From Polaromonas sp. JS666 (GTDB lineage Bacteria > Pseudomonadota > Gammaproteobacteria > Burkholderiales > Burkholderiaceae_C), in assembly GCF_900103405.1 (NCBI RefSeq), contig NZ_FNHX01000001.1, forward strand, positions 186,001-250,000: a stretch of DNA of 64,000 nt. The letters are read 5' to 3'. Positions 44,127 through 57,164 of this stretch are shown here, piece by piece (the first letter of the stretch is position 1; each line of letters starts with the position of its first letter). The notes beneath the pieces were generated by a model. It saw nothing but the letters and a program-made list of their open reading frames with translations. It ran no database searches and had not been told where the DNA came from. Made by a program: the position numbers and the translations under genes.

Positions 44127-45412
44127 GCATTGCACCTTTTCTACGCCGCCGCACCCTTGTCAGCCTGCTGGCGGCCGGCGCCTTCCCTGTTCTGCCGGCT
44201 TTTGCGCAATTTCGCGTCGAGGTGTCCGGTGTGGGCCTGACCCAATTGCCCATCGCCGTCGCCGCGTTTCGCGGGGATGCGCAGGCGCCGCAAAAAATCG
44301 GCGCCATCGTGCGGGCCGACCTGGAGCGCAGCGGCATGTTCCGCCCGGTCGACACCACCGGTGTCACCGCCGACGAGAACACCCGGCCGGACCTGACGGC
44401 CTGGCGGCAAAAGGGCGCGGACTCCATGGTCACGGGCAGCGTGACCTTGCTGGCCGACGGCCGTTACGACGTGCGCCTGCGCCTCTGGGACATCGTGCGC
44501 GGCCAGGACCTGGGCGGGCAGAGCTACACCGTGGGCCCGGCCGACCTGCGCCTGTCGGCGCACCGCATCTCCGATTTTGTCTATGAAAAACTGACCGGCG
44601 AGAAGGGCATTTTCTCGACGCGCATCGCCTATGTGACCAAGGCGGCGCAGAAGTACAACCTCTGGGTGGCCGACTCCGACGGGGAGGGCGCCCAGTCCGC
44701 GCTGACCAGTCCCGAGCCCATCATCTCGCCGGCCTGGTCGCCCAACGGCACGCAACTGGCCTATGTGTCTTTTGAATCGCGCAAGCCGGTGATCTACGCC
44801 CACGACGTGGCCAGCGGCAAGCGCCGCCTGCTGGCCAATTTCCGCGGCTCCAACAGCGCGCCGGCCTGGTCGCCGGACGGCAAACAGCTGGTGGCGACGC
44901 TGAGCCGCGACGGCGGCTCGCAGCTCTATGCCATAGGCCTCAATGGGGGCGATCCCAAACGGCTGACCCAGTCTTCCAGCATAGACACCGAGCCCGCCTT
45001 CTCGCCCGACGGGCGTTATATCTACTTCGTCAGCGACCGCGGCGGCGCGCCGCAGATCTACCGCATGGGCCCGAATGGCGGCAACGCCGAGCGCGTCACC
45101 TTTACCGGGAGCTACAACATCTCACCCGCCATCAGCCCCGACGGGCGCTGGCTGGCCTACATCTCGCGGGTGGGCGGCGCCTTCAAGCTGCACGTCATGG
45201 AACTTGCGACGGGGACCGTCACTCCAATCACCGACACTTCAGCCGATGAAAGCCCGAGCTTCGCGCCCAACAGCCGCCTGATCGTCTACGCGACCCACCA
45301 GCAGGGCAGGGAAGCGCTGATGACCACCACGCTGGACGGCAAGATCAAAGCCAAGCTGTCCGGCGCCAGCGGCGACATCCGGGAGCCCGATTGGGGACCC
45401 TTCCAGCGTTGA
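44123..45412 (+). CDS. tolB: Tol-Pal system beta-propeller protein TolB
   Basis: 429 residues. Signal sequence to about residue 28 (SLLAAGAFPVLPAFAQ). The N-terminal domain binds other Tol proteins (FRVEVSGVGLTQLPIAV). The C-terminal six-bladed propeller shows repeated WSPNGTQLAYVSFESRKPVI, WSPDGKQLVATLS and FSPDGRYIYFVSDR units. It acts in the periplasm with Pal and TolA in envelope constriction at division. Usually it follows tolQRA; here it begins 4 bases inside the end of a glycosyltransferase gene. Confidence 0.96.
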   Translation: MSIAPFLRRRTLVSLLAAGAFPVLPAFAQFRVEVSGVGLTQLPIAVAAFRGDAQAPQKIGAIVRADLERSGMFRPVDTTGVTADENTRPDLTAWRQKGADSMVTGSVTLLADGRYDVRLRLWDIVRGQDLGGQSYTVGPADLRLSAHRISDFVYEKLTGEKGIFSTRIAYVTKAAQKYNLWVADSDGEGAQSALTSPEPIISPAWSPNGTQLAYVSFESRKPVIYAHDVASGKRRLLANFRGSNSAPAWSPDGKQLVATLSRDGGSQLYAIGLNGGDPKRLTQSSSIDTEPAFSPDGRYIYFVSDRGGAPQIYRMGPNGGNAERVTFTGSYNISPAISPDGRWLAYISRVGGAFKLHVMELATGTVTPITDTSADESPSFAPNSRLIVYATHQQGREALMTTTLDGKIKAKLSGASGDIREPDWGPFQR

Positions 45413-45486
45413 CCCACGGCGCCAGCCAGGCGCTTCAAGCCACCGTTTTCGATCCGGCCCATTTTTATTTTTTGTAGAGGTACTTC

Positions 45487-46020
45487 ATGAAACGCAGAAT
45501 TTTTTCCATCATCTCCTCCCTGGTCCTGGCGGCCACGCTGACGGCCTGCGGCTCCGGCGTCAAGCTCAATGACGTTCCCGTCGAAGACCGCACGGGCCAG
45601 ACCACACAAGGCGACCCGTCGGGCGCCAGCGGCCGTGGTGTGCAGCCGGTGCAGGTGGATGGCGCCGATGCGTCGCTCGCGGGCCCGGCCAATGTGGCCA
45701 AGGTTATCTACTTTGATTTCGACAGCTATGTGGTCAAGCCCGAATTCCAGGGCGTGATCGAGGCCCATGCCAAGTACCTGACCGCCAACAAGGGCCGCAA
45801 GATGGCCATTGAAGGCCACACCGACGAGCGCGGCGGCCGCGAATACAACCTGGCCCTGGGCCAGAAGCGCGCCGAAGCCGTTCGCCGCGCGCTGGGCCTG
45901 CTGGGCGTGGCCGATGCGCAAGTCGAGGCCGTGAGCTTCGGCAAGGAAAAACCCGCGGTGCCGGGCTCCGACGAGGAAGCCATGGCCAAGAACCGCCGCG
46001 CTGAACTGAGCTACCGCTAA
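45487..46020 (+). CDS. pal: Peptidoglycan-associated lipoprotein Pal
   Basis: 177 residues. Lipoprotein signal with lipobox LTACG (Cys near 21), then a flexible segment and the OmpA-like peptidoglycan-binding domain: VIYFDFDSYVVKPEFQGVIE, IEGHTDERGGREYNLALGQK and AVRRALGLLGV. The ATG at 45487 follows GAGGT. Outer-membrane anchored partner of TolB. Confidence 0.97.
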   Translation: MKRRIFSIISSLVLAATLTACGSGVKLNDVPVEDRTGQTTQGDPSGASGRGVQPVQVDGADASLAGPANVAKVIYFDFDSYVVKPEFQGVIEAHAKYLTANKGRKMAIEGHTDERGGREYNLALGQKRAEAVRRALGLLGVADAQVEAVSFGKEKPAVPGSDEEAMAKNRRAELSYR

Positions 46021-46034
46021 GCCGGGTGCCGACC

Positions 46035-46796
46035 GTGAAGACCTTCCGGATCGCCGCGATCCTTGCGGCCGGCCTGCTGGCGTTCAACGCGCACGCGGGA
46101 CTGTTTGAAGACGACGAGGCTCGCCGGGCGATCCTCGATTTGCGCCAGAAAGTCGATGCGGCGCAAACCCGCACGGCCGAAGAGCTGCGCAGGACCACCG
46201 AGGACAATGCCCAGCTGCGCCGCAGCCTGCTGGACCTGTCCAACCAGATCGAAGCCCTGCGCAATGAACTCGCCACCATGCGCGGGCAGAACGAGAACCT
46301 CACGCGCAGCGTGGCCGAGATGCAGCGTACCCAGAAGGACCTGACGACGGGCGTGGATGAGCGCCTGCGCAAGTTCGAGCCGGGCAAGGTCAACGTGGAT
46401 GGCAAGGAGTTTGTCGCCGAGCCGGCCGAAAAGCAGGAGTTCGAGGCCGCGCTGGCCACGCTTCGCAAGGGCGACTTCGCGGCCGCGCAGACCAGCTTCC
46501 TGGCCTTCATGAAGCGCTACCCGCAAACCGGTTACCGCGCTTCCGCCCTGTTCTGGCTGGGCAATGCGCAGTACGCCTTGCGCAACTACCGTGACGCGGT
46601 GACCAATTTCCGCGCGCTCGTGACGGCCGAACCCGAGCACATGCGCGCGCCGGAAGCCTTGCTTTCGCTGGCCAACTGCCAGAGCGAGCTCAAGGACAAC
46701 CGTTCGGCACGCAAGACGCTGGAAGACCTGATCAAGGCCTATCCCCAGGCCGAAGCGGCTTCCGTCGCCAAGGAGCGCCTGGCCAAGCTGAAGTAA
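46035..46796 (+). CDS. cpoB: Tol-Pal system coordinator CpoB (YbgF)
   Basis: About 253 residues from a GTG at 46035, giving the signal peptide KTFRIAAILAAGLLAFNAHA; a GTG at 46026 would add three residues. The N-terminal part (about 25-115) is a coiled coil that forms trimers. The C-terminal part (about 135-250) holds TPR repeats (EFEAALATLRKGDFAAAQTS, ASALFWLGNAQYALRNYRD). CpoB links Tol-Pal with peptidoglycan synthesis at division. It follows pal within 15 bases. Confidence 0.93.
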   Translation: MKTFRIAAILAAGLLAFNAHAGLFEDDEARRAILDLRQKVDAAQTRTAEELRRTTEDNAQLRRSLLDLSNQIEALRNELATMRGQNENLTRSVAEMQRTQKDLTTGVDERLRKFEPGKVNVDGKEFVAEPAEKQEFEAALATLRKGDFAAAQTSFLAFMKRYPQTGYRASALFWLGNAQYALRNYRDAVTNFRALVTAEPEHMRAPEALLSLANCQSELKDNRSARKTLEDLIKAYPQAEAASVAKERLAKLK

Positions 46797-46803
46797 TCCG
46801 CAA

Positions 46804-46831
46804 CCCGGGCAGGCTATTCGGCACGCCCGGG
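46804..46831 (+). terminator. Hairpin after cpoB, possible weak terminator
   Basis: CCCGGGC (46804-46810) and GCCCGGG (46825-46831) form a 7-base stem just past the cpoB stop. No clear T-run follows (CTTGTGG), so termination here would be weak. Confidence 0.35.
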
Positions 46832-46862
46832 CTTGTGGACCATTCGCCACTAAAATTGGGCA

Positions 46863-47978
46863 ATGGACATCTCCGCACTCAACAGTCTCACGGCCCAGGT
46901 TCTCTGGGCCGGTTTCATTCTGGCCATGGTTTTTGGCGCGATTGCCCAGCGCACCCACTTCTGCACCATGGGCGCCGTCAGCGACATCGTGAACATGGGC
47001 GACTGGACGCGCATGCGCATGTGGGGCATGGCCATAGGTGTGGCCATGATAGGTTTCTTCACCATGGCGGCCGCCGGGGTGATTGATCCCGCCAAGACGC
47101 TTTACGCATCCAACCGATTCATCTGGCTCTCGGCCCTGGTGGGCGGCGCGATGTTCGGTTTCGGCATGGTGCTGGCTTCGGGCTGCGGCAGCAAAACCCT
47201 GGTGCGCATAGGCGGCGGCAGCCTCAAGTCCGTCGTGGTGTTTGCCGTGATGGGCATCGCGGCCTTCGCCACGCTCAAGGGCATCACCGCCGTGGTCCGC
47301 GTGGCCACCGTCGACAAGGTGGCGATTGATTTCACGGCCAACGCGACCCTGCCGAACTGGGTGGCCGGCGCCATCGGCATCACGCCGGCCGCGGCCGGCA
47401 TAGGCCTGGCCATTCTCATCGGCCTGGGCCTGATCGTCTGGGCCTTGTTCAGCGAGGACTTCCGCCGCTTCGACAGCCTGCTCGCGGGCCTGGGCATAGG
47501 CGGCGTCATCGCGGCCATGTGGTGGGTCAGCGGGCGCCTGGGCTATGTGGCCGAACACCCCGAGACGCTGCAGGAAGCTTTTCTGGCCACCAATTCGGGC
47601 CGGGCCGAGGCGCTGAGTTTTGTTTCGCCCGTGGCCTATACCGTGGACTGGCTGATGTTCTTCAGCGACAAGAGCAAGGTGCTCACGCTGGGCATTGTGT
47701 CGGTGTTCGGCGTGGTGGTCGGCTCGGCTGCCTATGCGCTGCTGTCGCGCAGCTTCCGCTGGGAAGGCTTTCGCGACGCGGAAGACACGGCCAACCACCT
47801 GGTGGGCGCCACGCTGATGGGCGTGGGCGGTGTCTGCGCCATGGGTTGCACCGTGGGGCAGGGCCTGTCGGGCATCTCGACCCTGAGCTTCACGAGCTTT
47901 GTGGCACTGGCAGCCATACTCGCGGGCTGCGTGGCGGGTTTGAAGTACCAGGTCTGGCGCCTTGAGCGCCAGGCCTGA
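46863..47978 (+). CDS. YeeE/YedE family membrane transporter (sulphur compound uptake)
   Basis: 371 residues, about nine to ten membrane spans with the family's paired Cys motifs: RTHFCTMGAVSDI early, LASGCGSKTLVRIGGGSLKS in the middle and CAMGCTVGQGLSGIS near residue 325. Relatives such as TsuA import thiosulfate through a chain of cysteines. The gene stands between cpoB and tcdA with short gaps and no sulphur-metabolism partner (such as a TusA-like gene) in the window, so the substrate is inferred from family only. Confidence 0.88.
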   Translation: MDISALNSLTAQVLWAGFILAMVFGAIAQRTHFCTMGAVSDIVNMGDWTRMRMWGMAIGVAMIGFFTMAAAGVIDPAKTLYASNRFIWLSALVGGAMFGFGMVLASGCGSKTLVRIGGGSLKSVVVFAVMGIAAFATLKGITAVVRVATVDKVAIDFTANATLPNWVAGAIGITPAAAGIGLAILIGLGLIVWALFSEDFRRFDSLLAGLGIGGVIAAMWWVSGRLGYVAEHPETLQEAFLATNSGRAEALSFVSPVAYTVDWLMFFSDKSKVLTLGIVSVFGVVVGSAAYALLSRSFRWEGFRDAEDTANHLVGATLMGVGGVCAMGCTVGQGLSGISTLSFTSFVALAAILAGCVAGLKYQVWRLERQA

Positions 47979-47999
47979 GGCGCGCATAGCTTCACAGCC

Positions 48000-48779
48000 A
48001 TGACCTCCCTGATCGAAGAACTCCCCGCCGACCTGGAGCGCCGCTTCGGCGGCCTGGCGCGCCTTTACGGCGCCGCGGGCGCGCAGCGCGTACGCGAGGC
48101 ACACATCGTGGTCGTGGGCCTGGGCGGCGTGGGCTCCTGGGCGGCGGAAGCCGCGGCCCGCAGCGGCGTGGCTCGGCTGACCCTGATAGACCTGGACCAC
48201 ATCGCCGAATCCAATATCAACCGCCAGGTCCATGCGCTGGACAGCACCCTGGGGCAGGCCAAGGTGCAGGCCATGCGTGAACGCATCGCGCAAATCCACC
48301 CAGGCTGCCGAGTCGACGGCATCGAGGAGTTTGTTGATGCCGCCAACTGGCCCGGCATCTTGGGCCTTGAGGGCGGTTTTGACCGCAAGCAGCTGGCAGT
48401 GATCGACGCCTGCGACCAGGTGAAAGCCAAGACCGCCATGGCCGCCTGGGCCATCGCCAACAAGGTGAGCCTCGTCAGTGTGGGCGCGGCGGGCGGCAAG
48501 CGGCTGGCGCACCGTGTCGACATCGACGACCTGTCGCTGGTCACACACGACCCCTTGCTGGCGCAACTGCGCTACCGTCTGCGCAAGGAGCACGGCGCGG
48601 CGCGCAAGGGCAAGATGGGCGTGGCATGCGTATTCAGCCGCGAGGCCGTGCTGCAGCCCGCCGCCGCGGCCCAAAGCGACGGCAGCCTGAACTGCCATGG
48701 CTACGGGTCGGTCGTGAGCGTGACCTCGACCTTCGGCCTGTGCGCAGCTGGTTGGGCGCTCGACAAAATTGCCGCCTGA
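48000..48779 (+). CDS. tcdA: tRNA threonylcarbamoyladenosine dehydratase TcdA
   Basis: 259 residues, near E. coli TcdA/CsdL (268). E1-like fold: RFGGLARLYGAAGAQRVREA, the nucleotide-binding HIVVVGLGGVGSWAAEAAAR, LIDLDHIAESNINRQVHALD, VIDACDQVKAKTAM and GKMGVACVFSREAV. The enzyme uses ATP to cyclise the t6A modification at tRNA position 37. Fittingly, it is followed by two tRNA-Lys genes, which are t6A substrates. Confidence 0.94.
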   Translation: MTSLIEELPADLERRFGGLARLYGAAGAQRVREAHIVVVGLGGVGSWAAEAAARSGVARLTLIDLDHIAESNINRQVHALDSTLGQAKVQAMRERIAQIHPGCRVDGIEEFVDAANWPGILGLEGGFDRKQLAVIDACDQVKAKTAMAAWAIANKVSLVSVGAAGGKRLAHRVDIDDLSLVTHDPLLAQLRYRLRKEHGAARKGKMGVACVFSREAVLQPAAAAQSDGSLNCHGYGSVVSVTSTFGLCAAGWALDKIAA

Positions 48780-48783
48780 GTTT

Positions 48784-48813
48784 TTGCGAAGGGCTAAAAA
48801 ACCACGCTATAAT
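48784..48813 (+). promoter_or_regulatory. Promoter of the tRNA-Lys pair
   Basis: TTGCGA (48784-48789) and a perfect TATAAT (48808-48813) are separated by 18 bases. Transcription should start near 48820, about 64 bases before the first tRNA. Confidence 0.7.
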
Positions 48814-48883
48814 TCAAGGCTTTGCTGCTCTTGAAGTGGCAAATACCGGAATGTATCGCGAGGGAAACCCTGTGATATAACTC

Positions 48884-48959
48884 GGGACCATAGCTCAGTT
48901 GGTAGAGCAGCGGACTTTTAATCCGTTTGTCGTGGGTTCGACCCCCGCTGGTCCCACCA
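48884..48959 (+). tRNA. tRNA-Lys (anticodon TTT)
   Basis: 76 bases with encoded CCA. Acceptor GGGACCA pairs with TGGTCCC; D-arm GCTCAGTTGGTAGAGC; anticodon loop CTTTTAA with TTT at 48917-48919; T-arm loop GGTTCGACC. All stems pair. Confidence 0.97.
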
Positions 48960-48967
48960 GAATTTCC

Positions 48968-49043
48968 GGGTTCTTAGCTCAGTTGGTAGAGCAGCGGACT
49001 CTTAATCCGTAGGTCGACAGTTCGAATCTGTCAGAACCCACCA
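48968..49043 (+). tRNA. tRNA-Lys (anticodon CTT)
   Basis: 76 bases with encoded CCA. Acceptor GGGTTCT pairs with AGAACCC; the D-arm is identical to that of the preceding tRNA; anticodon loop CTCTTAA with CTT at 49001-49003; T-arm CAGTTCGAATCTG. It lies 8 bases after the first tRNA-Lys, on the same transcript. Confidence 0.96.
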
Positions 49044-49050
49044 TCCCTCA

Positions 49051-49086
49051 AAAGGACTTGGCCGAAAGGCCAAGTCCTTTTGTTTT
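49051..49086 (+). terminator. Intrinsic terminator of the tRNA operon
   Basis: AAAGGACTTGGCC (49051-49063) pairs perfectly with GGCCAAGTCCTTT (49068-49080) over a GAAA tetraloop, followed by TGTTTTT. Confidence 0.95.
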
Positions 49087-49123
49087 TGCGCGGGGACATC
49101 GCGGGGTCCGGCCTCAGTCCGAT

Positions 49124-49627
49124 TCAGGCCGAATGCCCCAGCGCCGGCACGTCAAGCTGGGCCTGCCGCGCCACCCGTATGCAGTCTTTCATGTGCTCTT
49201 CACCGAAGTAGCGGATGGCCGCGTAGCCGACGGCGGCCGCGACAACCTGGCCGGCCAGCGGGACGTATTTGGCGGCCTGCTTGGCCGTCAGGCGCACGCC
49301 TATCTTGGTGGCGGCCTTGATGACCAGGTCGCGGCTGATGAATTTGCCGATCAGTACTGAGCCCACCAGGGCCACGGCTTTTTGCACCTGATCGCGCTTT
49401 TTCGGTTCGAGCTGGTCGAGCTGCTGCGGCGTGAGGCCGAATTCCTTGTTGATCTCGGGGATGAGCCGGGACAGCATGGCCGCGTCCACCATCCAGTCGA
49501 GGCCGGGCACCGGCACGGCGCTGGCCGCGGCCGCGACCACGGCGCGCCTGTTGAGCAGTTTGCGGCTGCGTTTGACGGCGGCTGACAGCGCGGCGTTATC
49601 CGCGGCCATGTGCAAGGCGGAAGGCAT
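49124..49627 (-). CDS. Hydrophobic hypothetical protein, DUF697/EcsC-like
   Basis: 167 residues; ATG at 49627 after AAAGGA. Two hydrophobic stretches (VVAAAASAVPVPGLDWMVDA near 30-50, and YVPLAGQVVAAAVGYAAIRY near 125-145) flank a helical middle. The PVPGLDWMVDAAMLSRLIPE pattern recalls DUF697/EcsC-type membrane-associated proteins, often linked to small GTPases, but the match is loose. No partner gene is evident: it is transcribed toward the tRNA terminator, behind the ABC-F gene. Confidence 0.6.
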   Translation of the reverse strand: MPSALHMAADNAALSAAVKRSRKLLNRRAVVAAAASAVPVPGLDWMVDAAMLSRLIPEINKEFGLTPQQLDQLEPKKRDQVQKAVALVGSVLIGKFISRDLVIKAATKIGVRLTAKQAAKYVPLAGQVVAAAVGYAAIRYFGEEHMKDCIRVARQAQLDVPALGHSA

Positions 49628-49696
49628 GGATCAAATCCTTTCAAGGACGGCCCTGCATGGGCAAACAAGGGGTGCAGGCGCAGGCCTGCAGCCACT

Positions 49697-51700
<2,004 letters not shown>

Positions 51701-51802
51701 TTAATGTGCAATTTCAGGAAAAGTAGTCGGGCGGCGGTGTCCACGCCTGGCCCTTGCGGTGCAAGAGCCGCGCCAGGGCTTCATGCCGGCCGTCAAGCCG
51801 GC

Positions 51803-53859
<2,057 letters not shown>

Positions 53860-53906
53860 TCAATCGCGTTCGAGTCGGCCCGAAGAAGCGAGCACCGTCG
53901 TGTTTT

Positions 53907-55052
53907 TCAGTGTTTCACGTCCAGCGTGATTTCGGTGAAGGACGGTTCGTCATCCGGGTCTTCTTCGGGCTCCAGCGCCTTGGCCTTGACGGCGAAGTCG
54001 TTTTCGAGGCGCCACATCAGGTTGGTCGGCGAGTCGGCATACAGAATGCCTTCCTTGCGGGTGACAGTGCCGTCCACAATCAGTTTGGCGATGTCCTGCT
54101 CGAAGGTCTGCGAGCCCTCGGCCATGGATTTTTCCATGGCTTCCTTGACGCCCGAGAAATCGCCTTTTTCAATCAGCTCGGCGATCAGCTTGGTGTTGAG
54201 CATGACCTCCACCGCCGGCGTGCGGCCGCCGTCCTGGGTGCGCAGCAGGCGCTGCGAGACGATGGCCTTGAGCGCCGCGGCCAGGTCGCCCAGCATGGTG
54301 CTGCGCACCTCGACCGGGTAAAAGCTCAGGATACGGTTGAGCGCCTGGTAGCTGTTGTTGGCGTGCATGGTGGCCAGGCACAGATGGCCCGACTGCGCAT
54401 AGGCAATGGCGGCCGACATGGTTTCCCGGTCGCGGATTTCACCGATCAGGATCACGTCGGGCGCCTGGCGCAGCGCGTTCTTGAGCGCCACCTGCAGCGA
54501 TTGTGTGTCGCTGCCGACCTCGCGCTGGTTGACGACCGACTTCTTGTTGGTGAACAGGAATTCGACCGGGTCCTCGATCGTGAGGATGTGGCCCAGCGAA
54601 ATTTCGTTGCGGCGGTCCATCATGGCCGCCAGCGTGGTGCTCTTGCCGGCGCCGGTGGAGCCCACCATCAGCAGCAGCCCGCGCTTTTCCATGATCAGGT
54701 CGGCCAGGATGGGCGGCACGTTCAGGCTGTCCAGCGGCGGAATTTCCGTGGGGATGAAACGGATCACCGCGGCATAGGTGCTGCGTTGCCTGAAGGCGCT
54801 GATACGGAAGTTGCCCAGGCCGGCAATCGGCAGCGCCATGTTGAGCTCGCCGATTTCCTCCATCTCCTCGATGCGCTCGGGCGGCAGCACCTCGGCCAGC
54901 AGGTTGCGCGGCGCGTCCGGCGGCAGGATTTGCGCGTTGATCGGAATGGCCTGGCCGTTGATTTTGATCAGGGCGGGGGAATGGGCCGACAGGTAAACGT
55001 CGGATGCCTTTTTGTCCGCCATCAAACGAAGGATTCTTTCCATCGTGCTCAT
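53907..55052 (-). CDS. pilU: Type IV pilus retraction ATPase, PilU-like
   Basis: 381 residues. PilT/PilU family: ERILRLMADKKASDVYLSAH, Walker A MVGSTGAGKSTTLAAMMDRR near 130, Walker B region PDVILIGEIRDRETMSAAI, the His box GHLCLATMHANNSYQAL and the LKAIVSQRLLR motif. Length and the acidic C-terminal tail (LEPEEDPDDEPSFTEITLD) match PilU rather than PilT (about 345). No pilT is adjacent; instead it is embedded among dap genes. It works with PilT in pilus retraction and twitching. Confidence 0.88.
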   Translation of the reverse strand: MSTMERILRLMADKKASDVYLSAHSPALIKINGQAIPINAQILPPDAPRNLLAEVLPPERIEEMEEIGELNMALPIAGLGNFRISAFRQRSTYAAVIRFIPTEIPPLDSLNVPPILADLIMEKRGLLLMVGSTGAGKSTTLAAMMDRRNEISLGHILTIEDPVEFLFTNKKSVVNQREVGSDTQSLQVALKNALRQAPDVILIGEIRDRETMSAAIAYAQSGHLCLATMHANNSYQALNRILSFYPVEVRSTMLGDLAAALKAIVSQRLLRTQDGGRTPAVEVMLNTKLIAELIEKGDFSGVKEAMEKSMAEGSQTFEQDIAKLIVDGTVTRKEGILYADSPTNLMWRLENDFAVKAKALEPEEDPDDEPSFTEITLDVKH

Positions 55053-55102
55053 AGTCCGCTCCCAGTCATTTCAATCTGTCAATCAAACCGCAAGGAAAGT
55101 GC

Positions 55103-55930
55103 TCAGTCGCGCAAGAGGTCGTTCAGGCTGGTGGTGGAGCGGGTTTTCGCGTCCACGCGCTTGACGATCACCGCGCAGTACATGCTGTACTTGCCGCCGG
55201 CCTTAGGCAGGTTGCCCGAGACCACGACGGAGCCCGCGGGAATACGGCCGTAGGTGACGGTGTCGGCTTCGCGGTCGTAAATCGGCGTGCTCTGGCCGAT
55301 ATAAACGCCCATGGAGATGACCGAGTTTTCTTCCACGATCACGCCTTCGACGACTTCGGAGCGCGCGCCTATGAAGCAGTTGTCTTCAATGATGGTGGGG
55401 TTGGCCTGCAGGGGTTCGAGCACGCCGCCCAGGCCCACGCCGCCGGAGAGGTGAACGTTGTTGCCGACCTGCGCGCAGCTGCCCACGGTGGCCCAGGTGT
55501 CGACCATGGTGCCTTCGCCGACCCAGGCGCCGATGTTGACGTAGCTGGGCATCAGGATCGCGCCCTTGGCGATGTAGCTGCCGCGGCGCGCCACGGCGGG
55601 CGGCACCACGCGCACGCCGGTGGCGCGCATTTCGCTTTCGCTCAGGTGGGCGAACTTGGTGGGCACCTTGTCGAAAAAGCCCAGGTCGCCGGCGCGCATC
55701 AGTTCGTTGTCCTTCAGGCGAAAGCTCAGCAGCACGGCCTTCTTGATCCACTGGTGGGTGGTCCACTGGCCCACGCCTTCGCGGGTGGCCACGCGCAGCT
55801 TGCCGCTGTTGAGCTGGGCGATGGTGTGCTCGACGGCGTCCAGCACTTCCTTGGGGGCCGATTGGGGCGACAGGTTCGCGCGATTTTCCCAGGCCGCGTC
55901 AATGGTGCTTTGCAGGTTGTCTTGTGTCAT
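55103..55930 (-). CDS. dapD: Tetrahydrodipicolinate N-succinyltransferase
   Basis: 275 residues from the ATG at 55930; the open frame further upstream belongs to dapC's other frame. A left-handed beta-helix of hexapeptide repeats (about 110-230: [60 protein letters not shown]) is characteristic. N-terminal [19 protein letters not shown] and the [18 protein letters not shown] end match DapD. It uses succinyl-CoA, so the host follows the succinylase route to DAP. Confidence 0.97.
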   Translation of the reverse strand: MTQDNLQSTIDAAWENRANLSPQSAPKEVLDAVEHTIAQLNSGKLRVATREGVGQWTTHQWIKKAVLLSFRLKDNELMRAGDLGFFDKVPTKFAHLSESEMRATGVRVVPPAVARRGSYIAKGAILMPSYVNIGAWVGEGTMVDTWATVGSCAQVGNNVHLSGGVGLGGVLEPLQANPTIIEDNCFIGARSEVVEGVIVEENSVISMGVYIGQSTPIYDREADTVTYGRIPAGSVVVSGNLPKAGGKYSMYCAVIVKRVDAKTRSTTSLNDLLRD

Positions 55931-55958
55931 GTTGGTTTCAGTCTTGTTGTCAGTGAAG

Positions 55959-57164
55959 TCAGGGGTTTCTGGATTGGATGAATTGAACGATGCGCTGCGC
56001 CGCTTCCACGCATTCAGCGGTTTCTGCCACCAGCGCCATGCGGATTCTGCCGGCGCCGGGATTGTGCCCCTGCGCGTCGCGCGCCAGGTAGCTGCCCGGC
56101 AACACCACGACATTGTAGAGAGCGAGCAGCTCGCGTGAAAACGCGGTGTCCGAGCCCTTGAAAGTCTCGGGGATTCCGGCCCACAGGTAAAAGCCCGCGT
56201 CGGGCAGCGCGACGTCCATCACGGCTGAGAGCATGGGCGTGACCTGGGCGAATTTTTCGCGGTACATCGCGCGGTTGTCCACCACGTGCCGCTCGTCATT
56301 CCAGGCCGCGATGCTGGCGGCCTGCACGACCGGGCTCATGGCGCTGCCGTGGTAGGTGCGGTACAGCAAAAAGGGCTTGATCAGGGCAGCGTCGCCGGCC
56401 ACAAAGCCGCTGCGCAGGCCGGGCACATTGCTGCGTTTGGACAGGCTGGTCAGCGACACCAGGTTTTTGAAGTCATGCCGGCCCAGCCTGGCCGCCGCCT
56501 GCAGGCCGCCCAGAGGCGCCTCGTCGCGGAAGTAGATTTCGCTGTAGCACTCGTCAGAGGCGATCACAAAGCCGTGGCGGTCGCTGAGCTCGAACAGCAG
56601 CTTCCATTCATCCAGCGACATCACGGCGCCGGTGGGGTTGCCCGGCGAGCAGACAAACACCAGCTGGGTCCTGGCCCAGACGGCCTCGGGTACACCGGCC
56701 CAGTCGACCGCGAAATTGCGCGTCGGGTCGCTGGGGGCAAACCAGGCCTGGGCGCCGGCCAGCAGGGCCGCGCCTTCGTAGATTTGATAAAACGGGTTGG
56801 GGCAAACCACGGTGGCGCCCGGCTTGCCGGCGTCCAGCACGGTCTGCGCCAGCGAAAACAGCGCCTCGCGCGAGCCGTTGACGGGCAGGATTTGTGTGGC
56901 CGGGTCCAGCTTCAGGTCGTAGCGGCGGGCCACCCAGTCGGCCATGGCCTGGCGCAGTTTGGGCTCGCCCAGGGTGCCCGGGTAGTTCGCCAGGCCGCTC
57001 AGGCTGGCCGTCAACGCGTCCTTGATCAGCTGCGGCGTGGCATGGCGGGGCTCGCCTATGCCCAGGCTGATGGCTTTGTAGGCGGGATTGGGGGTGACGT
57101 CGGCGTGCAACTGGCGCAGCCGCTCAAAAGGATAGGGCTGGAGGCGTGAAAGCAGGGGATTCAT
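55959..57164 (-). CDS. dapC: Succinyldiaminopimelate transaminase
   Basis: 401 residues from the ATG at 57164. Fold-type I aminotransferase: [71 protein letters not shown], and the PLP lysine in [20 protein letters not shown]. Position directly before dapD supports DapC (succinyl-amino-ketopimelate transaminase) over a generic aspartate aminotransferase. First gene of the leftward operon dapC-dapD-pilU-dapE-prmB. Confidence 0.93.
   Translation of the reverse strand: MNPLLSRLQPYPFERLRQLHADVTPNPAYKAISLGIGEPRHATPQLIKDALTASLSGLANYPGTLGEPKLRQAMADWVARRYDLKLDPATQILPVNGSREALFSLAQTVLDAGKPGATVVCPNPFYQIYEGAALLAGAQAWFAPSDPTRNFAVDWAGVPEAVWARTQLVFVCSPGNPTGAVMSLDEWKLLFELSDRHGFVIASDECYSEIYFRDEAPLGGLQAAARLGRHDFKNLVSLTSLSKRSNVPGLRSGFVAGDAALIKPFLLYRTYHGSAMSPVVQAASIAAWNDERHVVDNRAMYREKFAQVTPMLSAVMDVALPDAGFYLWAGIPETFKGSDTAFSRELLALYNVVVLPGSYLARDAQGHNPGAGRIRMALVAETAECVEAAQRIVQFIQSRNP

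Noticed and set aside
46017-48698. 893-codon frame antisense to cpoB, the YeeE gene and tcdA
   Set aside because: Shadow of three recognisable genes on the plus strand; His/Gly/Ala-rich nonsense composition.
55931-56113. N-terminal extension of the dapD frame
   Set aside because: It overlaps dapC in another frame, and the homologous DapD start is the ATG at 55930.
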